From NCBI GenBank assembly GCA_905221605.1, contig CAJNDS010002331.1, positions 72,501-136,500 on the forward strand: 64,000 nt of DNA, read 5' to 3'. The position numbers were made by a program, and so were the translations under genes. Position 1 is the stretch's first letter. Each line of letters starts with the position of its first letter. Origin of the DNA: Symbiodinium natans. Taxonomy: Eukaryota > Sar > Dinophyceae > Suessiales > Symbiodiniaceae. Below are positions 42,501 through 52,081 of this stretch, one piece after another. The notes under the pieces are model-generated. The model had not been told where the DNA came from and ran no database searches. It saw only the letters and a list, made by a program, of their open reading frames with translations.

Positions 42501-45053
42501 GTCCTTGTCGATGGCGGTTAGGACTGTTATGAGTCCTTTTTCCTTTGTGTCTTTTGCCACCTGTGTCCCGTCCTTTGTGAAGAACATGTAGTCCGAATAC
42601 ACGATGTGATTCTTTGAGTCCTCCTTTGCCCTGTAGTGTGGCTTGCCCCTTCCTTGCCCTTTCACACAAGTTTCGCACCACGGCTCAAAGTTTGCATGAT
42701 GCAATCTGTGCAACTGCTTCTCAGCATCTGTGGGCTGATAGGGCACTGCCACTGCCTCAGGGGAGGGCTCAACATCACCATCATCCAGCACATGCCTTTC
42801 TACCGGTCTCTCCAACTCACGAAGAAACGACAGGTCATCAGCCGTCTCTTTCTCCACGTCACTTGGTTGATAGATGTCCCATTCCACATACGCATCCTTG
42901 TCATCCGTTTTGTCCGCGTTCACTAGCGGTTCCGGCTCCGGCTTGAGTTTGAACCAAGATTCGCCAGTCCATGCCTTCTTCATGCTTTTGGTGGCCAACC
43001 TCTTTTCAGTCCACACTCCTTGGTGGTCCTCGGTCGCACCATCCAAGGCATATACGATCTTTGTCAACCTTCCTGGCATTATCCTTGCCAGCGGCACGGG
43101 TAGATCCTTCACCCTGTCAGGTGAGAACAAGCAAACCCGACGTGAGTTGTGGACTCTGATCAGGTACTCGTCTCCATCCTTGCTTTCCCGTCTCCAGCTG
43201 TCCACTCCCTCGTCGTCGTCTCTACCTCGGTCTACTGGTGCCACAGGTGCTACCCTGTCTCCAGGCCGGTGTTCCCCGGAGCTGGCTCCAACCTTCTTCA
43301 GTCGGAGGTACCAACGCTTACCATGCAACTCCAAAGGAATGCGCTCACCGTCCTTTGTAGTCAGGTGGCATCCTTCCGGTGTGAAGTGTACCTGGTGGCC
43401 TCTCTGCACCAGACTGTGCACCGACAACAAACTCTCAGCAGCATCTGTCACCGTCATCTCCATCACCCCCTGAAGATTACCTACGGCAACATGTGGGTAC
43501 TGCTTCCCGTACACGTTCAACGGGGTGCCTTGCACACTGTAAAGCGGTCTCGCCCCGCTCTTGTCAACCGGTTCTTTGAAATCACCAACCTTTGCTACAC
43601 TTTCACACGCTCCAGAATCAATCAAAACATAATGCAAGTCATCATGGGTCCTGACTGCTGCGATTCTGTCCTCACACACGGAAAAGATAACGTTGTCCGG
43701 CGAGTACGGCGCAACAGATCCCACTGTACTCGAACCTCCCGTTCCTGACGCTGGTTGCACTTGCGCGGTCTCCCCAGACTGCCCTGCAGAGTGGTCTGCA
43801 GAAGCCTCAACGCTACCTATCTTCCACCAGCAATCTGCAGCGATGTGTCCATACTTATGACAAACGTGGCACTGCTTCCCGGCATGTGGGTTACCTACGC
43901 CTTTCCCCTTATTGCTCCTGTCTTTGTCTTTTCCTTTTCCTTCCTTCCCTTTGTCCTTTGATTTCCCTTCTCCTTTGCCCTTACCAGTTTTCCACGTTTC
44001 CCTGTTGCTTCCTCGGAATTGCTGTTGCGGCGTGTATCCTTGCTTGTGTTGCTTGTAGCTGTCCTTGCCTTTGCCATCCTTGCCTTTACCATCCTTTCCT
44101 CGCAACGCACCTATCTCCATGTCCCTTGGACCTCCATCGTCAACAGGGTTGTCCGCAACTTTGTTGGTAACCTTGGTCAAACCAAACTGGGATCCATGTG
44201 GCCTTTTCCAAAGATTCTTGTTGATCAGGTACTGTTCGATGTACCCCCTAATTTTACCATACGTGTCAAGTGCGTCGCTGTGCATGAAAATGCTCTGCTG
44301 CAACTCCTTTGGCGCAACATGTGCAATGATCGAAATCTTCTCTTCTTCTGACATTGGTGTCTTGAACGCTCTCTCAAACTCTCTCAGCTCTGATTCCCAT
44401 TGATGCAAAGCCGAACTCCACAACGCAGGATCTGAAGGGAAATTGGGATTGGCCAAGTGTCGCCTCCACACCCATGCCTTTGTTCTGTAGGCCGGCTCGC
44501 TGAGCTGAACCAACCGCCTCCAAACCTCAAAGCCATTGGCGTTGTGAAGCCCTTGGCCTACTACACCCATGGTGGGTTCAGGGCAGTACTGGATCAGGAA
44601 AGTGTACATGGCCTTTGAAAGCTGATCTTCTTCTGGCGAAAACGAAGCATCATCTACAGGTTCTTTGGAGGCCCCATACTTGTCAAGTAACGCAGGATAA
44701 TCAGCATGCACTGTTGAGCTCCAGGCTGTGAACACATGCCGAAACTTTTCCCACTCTTCTTTTTTTCCATTGTACTGATGCGGTTTTGGCACATTGCTGG
44801 GATGTATCAGTTGTTTGCTTTCTTTTGGCGACGCTGCAGCCTGAGCCGCAGCTCCTGCAGCCTGCGCCGTAACTCCTGCTGCTTGCGCTGTTGCACCCGC
44901 TGATTGTGCGGTAAGTTGCGCTGCTGCCAAGGCTTGTTCGGTCCTAGACAATCTCTCTTGCTGAGCCTGGTACGCGGCATTCGCTCTTTTCAAACCCTCG
45001 TTAAGTTCGAGGAGCTGTGCTCTCAAGGCCGCAACTTCTTCAGCGCTGGCCAT
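39510..45053 (-). CDS. Gag-Pol polyprotein, Ty1/copia type (1847 aa)
   Basis: Encodes the capsid protein and the enzymes that copy and insert the element. Residues 1-75 are an Ala/Gln-rich likely coiled coil; 75-290 resemble a copia Gag. A basic GKGKDGKG region is followed by a zinc knuckle C395-x2-C398-x4-H403-x4-C408. Protease has D479-S-G. Integrase has a compact H782-x3-H786-x6-C793-x2-C796 finger and a catalytic triad D821, D890, E927 (36 residues between the last two). Residues 1085-1220 are a linker rich in P, E and A. Reverse transcriptase spans about 1285-1500, with D1355 and the catalytic box HIDD (1468-1471) where YVDD is usual. RNase H follows with D1646, E1688 and D1724, ending in DILTK at 1772-1776. 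There is no internal stop or frameshift, so Gag and Pol are made as one chain. The ATG at 45053 follows an in-frame TGA about 45 bases upstream. Confidence 0.97.
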   Translation of the reverse strand: MASAEEVAALRAQLLELNEGLKRANAAYQAQQERLSRTEQALAAAQLTAQSAGATAQAAGVTAQAAGAAAQAAASPKESKQLIHPSNVPKPHQYNGKKEEWEKFRHVFTAWSSTVHADYPALLDKYGASKEPVDDASFSPEEDQLSKAMYTFLIQYCPEPTMGVVGQGLHNANGFEVWRRLVQLSEPAYRTKAWVWRRHLANPNFPSDPALWSSALHQWESELREFERAFKTPMSEEEKISIIAHVAPKELQQSIFMHSDALDTYGKIRGYIEQYLINKNLWKRPHGSQFGLTKVTNKVADNPVDDGGPRDMEIGALRGKDGKGKDGKGKDSYKQHKQGYTPQQQFRGSNRETWKTGKGKGEGKSKDKGKEGKGKDKDRSNKGKGVGNPHAGKQCHVCHKYGHIAADCWWKIGSVEASADHSAGQSGETAQVQPASGTGGSSTVGSVAPYSPDNVIFSVCEDRIAAVRTHDDLHYVLIDSGACESVAKVGDFKEPVDKSGARPLYSVQGTPLNVYGKQYPHVAVGNLQGVMEMTVTDAAESLLSVHSLVQRGHQVHFTPEGCHLTTKDGERIPLELHGKRWYLRLKKVGASSGEHRPGDRVAPVAPVDRGRDDDEGVDSWRRESKDGDEYLIRVHNSRRVCLFSPDRVKDLPVPLARIMPGRLTKIVYALDGATEDHQGVWTEKRLATKSMKKAWTGESWFKLKPEPEPLVNADKTDDKDAYVEWDIYQPSDVEKETADDLSFLRELERPVERHVLDDGDVEPSPEAVAVPYQPTDAEKQLHRLHHANFEPWCETCVKGQGRGKPHYRAKEDSKNHIVYSDYMFFTKDGTQVAKDTKEKGLITVLTAIDKDSQYPFASVVPAKGAGAFAVDAMTKWLDQLGWDQVMVQIDQENALGSLYEKVKLKMQNKMKIRRSPKHSSQSLADGEMVNGLIAGKIRTWMAEIATGYGEGLRCDGMLFPWVVRHAAWTLARYHLNKSKTTPHKVICGHDYVGELVPLGETVMAKFSASQQKAAPRWTKGIYAGKTLMSDEHLVLTSAGVETVRTVRRLPAGSQFQLETLKQARGVPWNTLEGVDRIKPAQEKSRPAASALPTAEPEELYDFHGESGPKAAVPVIMLPAPRVETQEGPVVKKARTDAATAAPGDTGKPGENGGPERFNIATPGESMATGSEAQSMEVSRANSDASMRAPGEASQRMISAIANDGEWDMKGTRSVTKEDIMNYRRWVKQHRDCFSKVMVANIMDYLDTLSPNEMDLQEARREEIRKLNDVFGAFTPRDRRELPRDITIFGHRWVDKVSEGRVKSRLTCQDFKKKQTSEERHSSEGANNFCPTPHAVSRKVLEVYSLKTGLPRVKVDLTSAFLIAKDSGDDKGQPVMMRPPAEWLEEYDEWLLKQSKEVQAELGNVPKESIVWQVDGNVYGRQPAAASYRDRLEEILLRQLPKDKYSFSRGKLDACVYKCKLTGIVLIHHIDDFDVCGPEEMTDDLLLVQLPRNGCKVKVGEYEYPGLGSQTSTEYLGRTKINTEDAVITKPNRKHIEYILKSLGLEEAKSSSVPGRKLELKKDGLLNEQDKALFASCVGSAIYLSQDRADIKYSVKELARRIREPRVCDMQNLKILGRYLQGTKDMGHVSVADARNDESVDLHCYCDSDWAGNEEDRKSTSGEILFLGGTAVECNSHTQPGTPATSSGEAEIRALNHCALSAVFVRNLAQEDFGMTVNVPRIWCDSSAALQAAKKMGVGKMRHIEIAHLVIQDLVKNKKVIIGKIEGTENPADILTKYLKTGDEMKRGTERVGLVDLTERGLDNHVSKMSMKSVGAVANNKPWKPQHSSSLSIRQYHSALLKSKRKNT

Positions 45054-45139
45054 TGCTTCAAAAATTGTCCTACCACTGTACAGAAAACGAGTGTCTCACA
45101 GTCCTGGCCAGTCAAGAAAAGCTGGCCGAGGCTGCGGTG

Positions 45140-46384
45140 TCACCCGCTCCACTCGTGGCGGTACCCACGTCTGTTCCACTGGTCGGGACGATCCTCAGCA
45201 CCCCTCGACCAGCGTCCGTAACCTTCCTGGTGCCAGCTGACCCGTCTGTCTCGGATCTCTTCCCAGCGACCGTGAAGTCTGTTGGCCTCGTTGTCTCGCC
45301 AGCTGATCTCCTGATCTTCGCTTCGCTGGCTCCACTGCCAACTGTTCTTACCGTCGTTCTCCTGCCAACTGTCGCTTGTCGCGCTTCCACAAGCGTGTCC
45401 CCAAGCAACCCCCACTTCTGACCCGCGAGACTCGTAGTCGAAGTCCGCCTCGCTCTTTGGGTAGTTGCTGTTCCGGCTCGAAACCACGGTAGTCCCCCTT
45501 GCGGTCTGAGCCCTTGGCACTTCCAGCGGGCGCTGCTCACGCACCTCGCTTGACTCTGTGGCCGGCTGAACTCGTGTCCTGGCTGATCTTACTGAGATCG
45601 CAGGCTCGGTCCAATCCCACTCAGTTGGCGGTATCACCCGCGAATCAGCACGGGCCGATCGCGGTTCCTCCCGCTCAACTTCTGTTTCCTCTGCAGTCTC
45701 CTCAGAGTCGCTGCAGCTTCGAGTTGCCGACACCTGGCTCAAGCCTCTACCCAGGTCCTGGCGTACCCTGCTCTCAGCTGTGTCCCTGAGGTACGACAGT
45801 CGAGCACTCTTGCCAGGTCCCTGCTCAGCTATCTGTGTGAGTCCTGGGTAAGCCTTCTTCAACTGGCTCCACACCTGGCCCGCTGCAGAGCTCGAGCTGG
45901 CGGCTGTCGGAAGTCCTTCAGGGACGTAGCTTTCGTCGTCCAAGAAGCCTCCCCAACCAAGCGCAGATCCGTCCTGCGGTCTGCTCTGTAACCGCAGGGC
46001 GTCTGCAGTTGTCAACTGCCCCGACACAGGAGCGTTAGCCGGCTCTCGAGCTGGCTCGTCCTCTCCCTTCTGGAGAGCTCTCTCTGCCCTTCGGGCAAAG
46101 CCCCTAAGGGCCCTTCTTTCTGTAGACTCCTTGGACCTCTGTCGGCCCTTCTCCTCGCCTTTGCTCCCTTTTGAGACTTTGCCTTTCGGCCTCGAGGAAT
46201 AGCCACGGGAGCCTGTACCTTTTCCCGTGATTCCTCGGTTGTCCAGTTTTGTGTGGCCTCTGCCACAGGGGTTTTGGCTGGACGCCCCCTGTCCTGCAAG
46301 TGTTGCGGTGTCACCCGCTAGAGCGGCGACACCCGCTTGTTCCGAAGCTGGAGCGAACCCAGCTCCGCTACCATGCGAAAACAA
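45140..46384 (-). CDS. ORF1: ATG-less open frame between 5' LTR and gag (retrotransposon)
   Basis: A frame of about 415 codons stays open from the LTR/primer-site junction to a TGA at 45140-45142 but contains no methionine codon. The only ATG near its 5' end, at the LTR/primer-site junction, is in another frame and opens an 18-codon upstream ORF. The predicted product is hydrophilic: Lys/Arg/Gly-rich (RPKGKVSKGSKGEEKGRQR) at residues 55-110, Ser/Glu-rich in the middle, and Trp/Arg/Gly-rich at the C-terminus (RWEEIRDRRVSWHQEGYG), which suggests RNA binding. It lies in a different frame from gag and stops 86 bases before the gag ATG. Expression would need a non-AUG start, splicing or trans-splicing onto the transcript. 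Such a leader frame is not standard in copia elements. It may be coding, or a GC-rich leader kept open by chance; over this length I favour coding. Confidence 0.5.
   Translation of the reverse strand: MFSHGSGAGFAPASEQAGVAALAGDTATLAGQGASSQNPCGRGHTKLDNRGITGKGTGSRGYSSRPKGKVSKGSKGEEKGRQRSKESTERRALRGFARRAERALQKGEDEPAREPANAPVSGQLTTADALRLQSRPQDGSALGWGGFLDDESYVPEGLPTAASSSSAAGQVWSQLKKAYPGLTQIAEQGPGKSARLSYLRDTAESRVRQDLGRGLSQVSATRSCSDSEETAEETEVEREEPRSARADSRVIPPTEWDWTEPAISVRSARTRVQPATESSEVREQRPLEVPRAQTARGTTVVSSRNSNYPKSEADFDYESRGSEVGVAWGHACGSATSDSWQENDGKNSWQWSQRSEDQEISWRDNEANRLHGRWEEIRDRRVSWHQEGYGRWSRGAEDRPDQWNRRGYRHEWSG
46354..46373 (-). other. Primer-binding site
   Basis: Directly inside the 5' LTR the minus strand reads TGGTAGCGGAGCTGGGTTCG, the complement of a tRNA 3' end finishing in ...GCTCCGCTACCA. 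The first bases match the TGGTA(T/G)C...GAGC pattern of copia primer sites using initiator tRNA-Met. The exact tRNA cannot be fixed without the host tRNA set. Confidence 0.75.
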
Positions 46385-46507
46385 AAGCTACCCACCTTTT
46401 CTTCTTTGAGCAGCTAGAGGCTTCAGTCGTATTGGGCTCATAGTATGCTTGCTATACACTTTACATGGCACACTACAGAACACACTGGGGATTGAACATT
46501 GTTCGCA
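46374..46507 (-). repeat. 5' LTR (134 bp)
   Basis: Identical to 39040-39173. It should contain the element promoter, but I see no recognisable core promoter motif. Confidence 0.95.
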
Positions 46508-46512
46508 GTTAG
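46508..46512. repeat. Target-site duplication (right), GTTAG
   Basis: Copy of 39035-39039. The telomere-like tract continues beyond it as GGTTTGGGGTTTAGGG. Confidence 0.9.
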
Positions 46513-47089
46513 GGTTTGGGGTTTAGGGCTTCGGGGTATGGGGGGGGGGGGGGGGAATCCGGTGATTTGCTGGCTTGCTCGCCCCCCTTGGACCCGGCAC
46601 CCACCAAATCCAAGCACTCCAATTGTTTAGGATTTAGGATTTAGGATTTAGGGTTTAGGTTTAGGGTTTCGGGTTTATGGTTTGGGGCTAATTTTGTGTC
46701 GTGCGACGACCCGAACAGCTCGCAACGAGACCCAATGAAGAAACAATCTTATCTGCAACGCCTCTAACCATGAACAAACACCGGAAACACCATCAACCCT
46801 ATGGGGCCTACAAGCCGCTATACTGGGTTAAGGGTTTAGGGTTTAGGGTTTCAGGTTTAGGGTTTAGGATTTAGGGTTTAGGGTGTAGGGTTTAGCGTGC
46901 GCCAGCATCTGTGTACCAACCCTAAACCATGTGGACCTTAATGCCTAAAGCGCAAAACCCCCAGGCATTCCGGCCGCAAGTGCGGAGCAATCGCAGCTGC
47001 ATCCTAGCCTGTCGGCAGAGCGTGCTTGAGGCCTTTAGGGTATCTTGGGTACTGAACTTAATTTGTCTGACCTGTGTCTGTGTGTGTGT
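46513..47089. other. Spacer with short telomere-like tracts
   Basis: G run at 46539-46553; TTTAGGA/TTTAGGG at 46626-46690; TTTAGGG at 46827-46897. No gene supported. Confidence 0.55.
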
Positions 47090-48060
<971 letters not shown>

Positions 48061-50454
48061 GCTTGTCTCAGTTTGCTTTTCTTTGGGAAGGGGGGGGGGG
48101 TTCTTTGATGTAGACTGGAGGACTATGGTTTCTTTGCTGGCTTCTGCTCTGTCGGCTAATGACTGTCGGGACCAGCGGAGATAGGAAGGACGAGGCCTAC
48201 CGCTATACAGGGAGACCCTAGAGTAGACCTCACCGTGCCGTGATGCCCTGGAGACTATACCATGGGTTCTTGTTTGGCGGCGTGGGGATTCGGGTTGAGG
48301 GTGTAGGGTTTAGGGTTCAGGGCTTAAGGAAAGGGATTACGGCGCAGGCTAGTTTAAGGTTTAGGGCTCAGGGTTCAGGAGTTGGTGTAGGATTTGGGGT
48401 CACGGGTTGGTCAGGGTCATTCGGGGCTGACATATTTTACTCGCATAGTTGTTAGGCTCATGCACTGTGGCCCTGAAGCTCAGTGTGCAACGGCCTGAAC
48501 ACATAGACATCTGTTCCGACCTCAGGAAGCGTTCAACAGGGGGGTTCGAGTATAACTGTCAGCCTGCAGGTGTTGAAGCAAATTCATGGGATTACCTGCC
48601 ACGACCGAGTGAGAACCGACAGGGCAACCTCAACACCCTGAACCCTAAACCCTAAACCCTAAACCCTAAACCCTAAACCCTAAACCCTAAACCCTAAACC
48701 CTAAACCCTGAACCCTAAACCCTAAACCCATCGAAGCCCCTGAGCACTTGAGCCGCGTGGTCCTGTTGAGGTTCAGGGGCTTCAGACACTGAAATGGGTA
48801 CAGGTCCAGGGCAGATCCCAAGCCATAATACACCCTATCTTAGTTGTCCAGTACCTAGGGGTTTTAAAGGTTAACCTTTGGGATTATAAGGGGAATATAT
48901 TAACCCAAAAAGGTTAAAGGTCACCTACTCTACTACTAAGCTATTACACCCTCAAACCCTAAAGGACTAAACCCTGTAATCACACCTCAAAACCCCCCAA
49001 AAAAATCCTGAAGTCCGGTTGGCTGTCTTTTTTGCAAAGGCAACCCGCACTTTGCAGACCCCAAACCCTAAACCCCAAAACATCCCTAAACCCTAATCCC
49101 TAAACTAGCCCTAAACCCTAAACCCCAAACCCTAAACCCTAAGCCCTAAAGTCCCTGCGCTATTGGACCGTGGATCCTTGAATGAAAAGAACGTCTGTGC
49201 ACCACTATGGGGAAGAGTTGCCAAACATCTCCCTCTTAGCAAGGTCCTCTTAAGTTCAGGGTTTAGGGTCTAAGGGTTCGGGATAAAACGAAAAAACTCA
49301 AGGGCCTACCGGGACTGCCTAGATTCTTCAGCGCATTGCTGCCAAGCATTCCAGGGAGATGTTCGTCCCCCTGCTTATAGCTCAAGCACGGTCCTACATC
49401 GTACAAAGGCACCCTAAACCCTAAACCCTAAACCCACGAGTGGATGAGCCTGGCGTTTCACGCTCCCTAAAACCCCAAGCCTTGCACCCTTATCCCGCTA
49501 AAAACCCTAGTCCGATCGACCCCTGCAACCCCAAGACACCTAAACGTTCCTAAACCCCAAACCCGAAACCCTGAACCCTAAACCCGAAACCCTGAACCCT
49601 AAACCCTAAACCCTAAACCCTAAAGCCTAAACCCTAAACCCCAACAAGCCGAGGCAGCAGCTTGAAGTTCATTCCGCAAGGCGAAGGATGAGAGACCCGA
49701 CATGGCCATCTAATTGCAGCCCCCCTTTTGGGTTTTTTGGGTGTTTAGGGTTTAGGGTTTGGGGTTTAGGGTTTAGGGTTTAGGGTTTAGGGTTTAGGGT
49801 TTAGGGTTTAGGGTTTAGGGTTTAGGGTTTAGGGTTTAGGGTTTGGGGTTTGGGGTTTAGGGTTTAGGGTTTAGGGTTTAGGGGTCTTGTTTGAGGGTTT
49901 TAGGGCTTGCTGTTAAGGGTTGTCAAGTGTTGGGGTTCAGGGCTTCAGGTTCTATGGTTTCGGGTAGCATCATGCTGTTCAGGTGCTTTCGGGTGGCCGG
50001 CGCGGCTGCTTTCGGCTTATCGATGTGCCATGAAACACGACATCGATTCCTTCGTTATAGGGTTTAGGGTTTAGGGTTTAGGGTTTCGGGTTTCGGGTTT
50101 AGGGTTTAGGGTTTAGGGGGTATGTTTCCTTTGGAACACAGAGGTTGCTCCGGGTGAGCCCTAAGCCCCTTTCGGCTTGTCGCCTTTTTTTCGGTCTGGG
50201 ATAAAGATTGGGATGTGCCTAATATAGGGGTCGGAATAATTACTAATAACATTCCCTTAGGGTCTCTTTGTAATTGTACTATAACAACCCCAAGACCCTC
50301 TTCTAAATATTCAGGCCAGTATATTATACTGAAGCAACAAGAGCTACTTGTACATACGCACACCTACCCCCTACCCAGCCATGAAGGCAATCTCCAAGAT
50401 TCTGGCTTGCAGGGATTTTTTGGGGGGTGCATCTACAAAAGCCCTGTGCCTCAA
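48061..50454. other. Mosaic of spacers and telomere-like tracts
   Basis: Degenerate TTTAGGG at 48295-48380; CCCTAAA at 48636-48730; degenerate CCCTAAA at 49065-49150; CCCTAAA/CCCGAAA at 49552-49645; TTTAGGG at 49741-49890; TTTAGGG/TTTCGGG at 50058-50118. Foldback-like A/T-rich segments lie at about 48835-48945 and 50222-50292. The unique stretches show no gene I can support. Confidence 0.5.
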
Positions 50455-50630
50455 CATGGGCATTTCCCAACCCCAAGAATGGAAGAGAATCCCCTTGAAG
50501 AGACCCCCAAAAAGGGTACCCCCGGTTTAGGGTTTAGGATTTAGGGTTTAGGGTTTAGGGTTTAGGGTTTAAGGTTTAGGGCCCCCAAAAAGGGTAGCCC
50601 CTATTCTTCGGAAACCCCCACATGCTCCTG
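50455..50630. mobile_element. Family B sequences flanking a TTTAGGG tract
   Basis: 50455-50523 resembles 27338-27420 (AGAATCCCCTTGAAGAG, then ACCCCCAAAAAGGGTACCCC). After a TTTAGGG tract (50525-50581) the right-hand block recurs at 50582-50630, so the tract seems to lie inside or between copies. Confidence 0.5.
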
Positions 50631-51013
50631 TGAGCTGTTTGAGTTGTTTCTGGGGGACGACAAGACGCGTCTCGTGAGGTGCGCGCGGTGCCCGATCACA
50701 CACCCTAATCTCCAAACCCTAAACCCTAGAAACAAGCACAAAACTGAACCCACCCCCCCAAACCCTTCAAGCCCTTACTTCGAGCTCTCACTGTGGCCTG
50801 CCCTCCGCGCTGCCGGCGCCATACGTGAGGCCTCATGTGGTTTCGGCCGTTGGGATTCGGGGTTTGGGGTTTAGGGTTCAGGGTTTAGGGTATAGGGTTT
50901 AGGGTTTAGGGTTTAGGGTTTAGGGGTTTGGGGATTTGGAGTTGAGGGTTCACCATGGAGGGATTCGGGAACCAGGGGATCAGTTTCAGGCCAACTACCA
51001 GAACACAGGGGTG
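50631..51013. other. Spacer and TTTAGGG tract
   Basis: Unique DNA at 50631-50860 with a short plus frame of no recognisable content, then a TTTAGGG tract at 50860-50955. Confidence 0.4.
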
Positions 51014-51138
51014 GGAATAATTACTAGTAATGTTCCCTTATGGTCCCTATGCAAGTTGTAAGTATACTATAGTGCAACAGGAAAAATTACGAGCAATATT
51101 CCCTTCTGGTCCCTATGGAAGTATACTATAGTGCAACA
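51014..51138. repeat. Tandem pair of a 60-65 bp repeat
   Basis: Copy 1 (51014-51079) and copy 2 (51080-51138) share TTCCCTTATGGTCCCTATG-like and AAGTATACTATAGTGCAACA blocks. Related single copies lie near 11290-11340 and 50222-50292. Confidence 0.8.
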
Positions 51139-51263
51139 TGCAGACACAAACGCTTGCATATGACATCTGCTTGAAGGTCATCTTCACTCGCGCCTGCTTC
51201 CATCTTGGCAAAAAACCACGAGTTCACACGCGACTCCTACAACACACACGTGCAACATGCGAC

Positions 51264-52081
51264 TCACAGCTCCTCATTGTCATCTGTTGGGGCTGTTGCT
51301 GGGTGGGCCGAACTGTGATCTGTCAGGGCAGTTTTCTTGAGGAGCCCGTCCCCGGCCATCAACTCTGGTATGAGCCTGGGCATTCTCCCGGATCGGGACT
51401 GCGGGGCAGTCGCAGCAGGCAAGGTGCTGGAGGTGGCATAGTCAAAGCCGGCGAAAAGTCCTCCGTTTGCTGAGTCGACCAAGGGAGCCCCGAAGAGGGA
51501 TCCTGACTCCTCTCTGATGAATCCTGCAGCTGTCAACTCCGGTTCCGTGAAGCCACGAGATTCTAGCTCGGCACACATCCACGACCCCATGGCTGGGCGC
51601 ACATTGCTCAGCACAGATGTGAGCTCACCGTCTTGCAAAAGATCTCTCACAGCTGCCGCCTGAAAGCCGGCAAGGACGAGCTCTTCCACACTGAACCCTG
51701 CAGCCGAGTGAAGGTGAGAAGCAGAAAAACCCATGGCTGCCAACTCGCCAGCTCCGATGCCCGCCAGACGCAGGAGGTGCGGAGGGAAGGCGAAAGCACC
51801 CATCATGCGGATCCACGCGCTTCTGTGCCTGCTCTCCACTTGTACCAAAACTTGCTGGCCAGGCTCAGCGTCACGAACTTCTCGCAGCCACTCTATGAGA
51901 TGACAGGCACGAACACTCCAGGAGAGTAGTCCACGAACACATTACCATCAGAATCCAACGGCGACTCCCAGCAGTCAGAGCCGATTGTTGAGAGCTTGCT
52001 CACCCCTGCCACACGAAACAGGTCTGGATACACAGTAACGAGTTTCTCGCCGCCAATGTTGATCTTGACCGGTTGGGCCAT
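51264..52081 (-). CDS. BTB (KCTD/T1-type) protein with AGF-type repeats; reading frame broken
   Basis: The ATG at 52081 begins MAQPVKINIGGEKLVTVYPD, then DSDGNVFVDYSPGVFVPVI, a recognisable T1/KCTD-like BTB fold (usually a multimerisation domain, often in ubiquitin-ligase adaptors). That frame stops at TAG 51893-51895. The homologous sequence continues in another frame as IEWLREVRDAEPGQQVLVQV, then SAWIRMM, which is the expected end of the domain. Removing five bases (CTCAT, part of a CATCTCAT near-repeat at about 51898-51906), or a one-base gain, would reconnect the frames. The C-terminal part has repeats of the form AGF/MGF-x3-EL (residues GIGAGELAAMGFSASHL, then GFSVEELVLAGFQ), then a low-complexity tail to TGA at 51264. 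I associate this architecture with dinoflagellate gene families. Partner unknown. Possible pseudogene or consensus error. Confidence 0.7.

Larger units (their letters stand above)
39040..46507 (-). mobile_element. Complete Ty1/copia LTR retrotransposon (7468 bp)
   Basis: The order on the minus strand is 5' LTR (46374-46507), primer site, ATG-less ORF1, gag-pol, ORF3, polypurine tract, 3' LTR (39040-39173). The protein order protease, integrase, reverse transcriptase, RNase H places it in Ty1/copia (Pseudoviridae-type), not gypsy. The two LTRs are identical over 134 bp, the main frame is intact, and a 5-bp duplication flanks it, all pointing to a recent insertion by a potentially autonomous copy. 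It sits within TTTAGGG repeats. Unusual features are the very short LTRs and the two extra frames. Confidence 0.95.

Noticed and set aside
39559-45421. Many plus-strand frames of 60-200 codons inside the retrotransposon
   Set aside because: They are antisense shadows of gag-pol and ORF1; their content has no domain.
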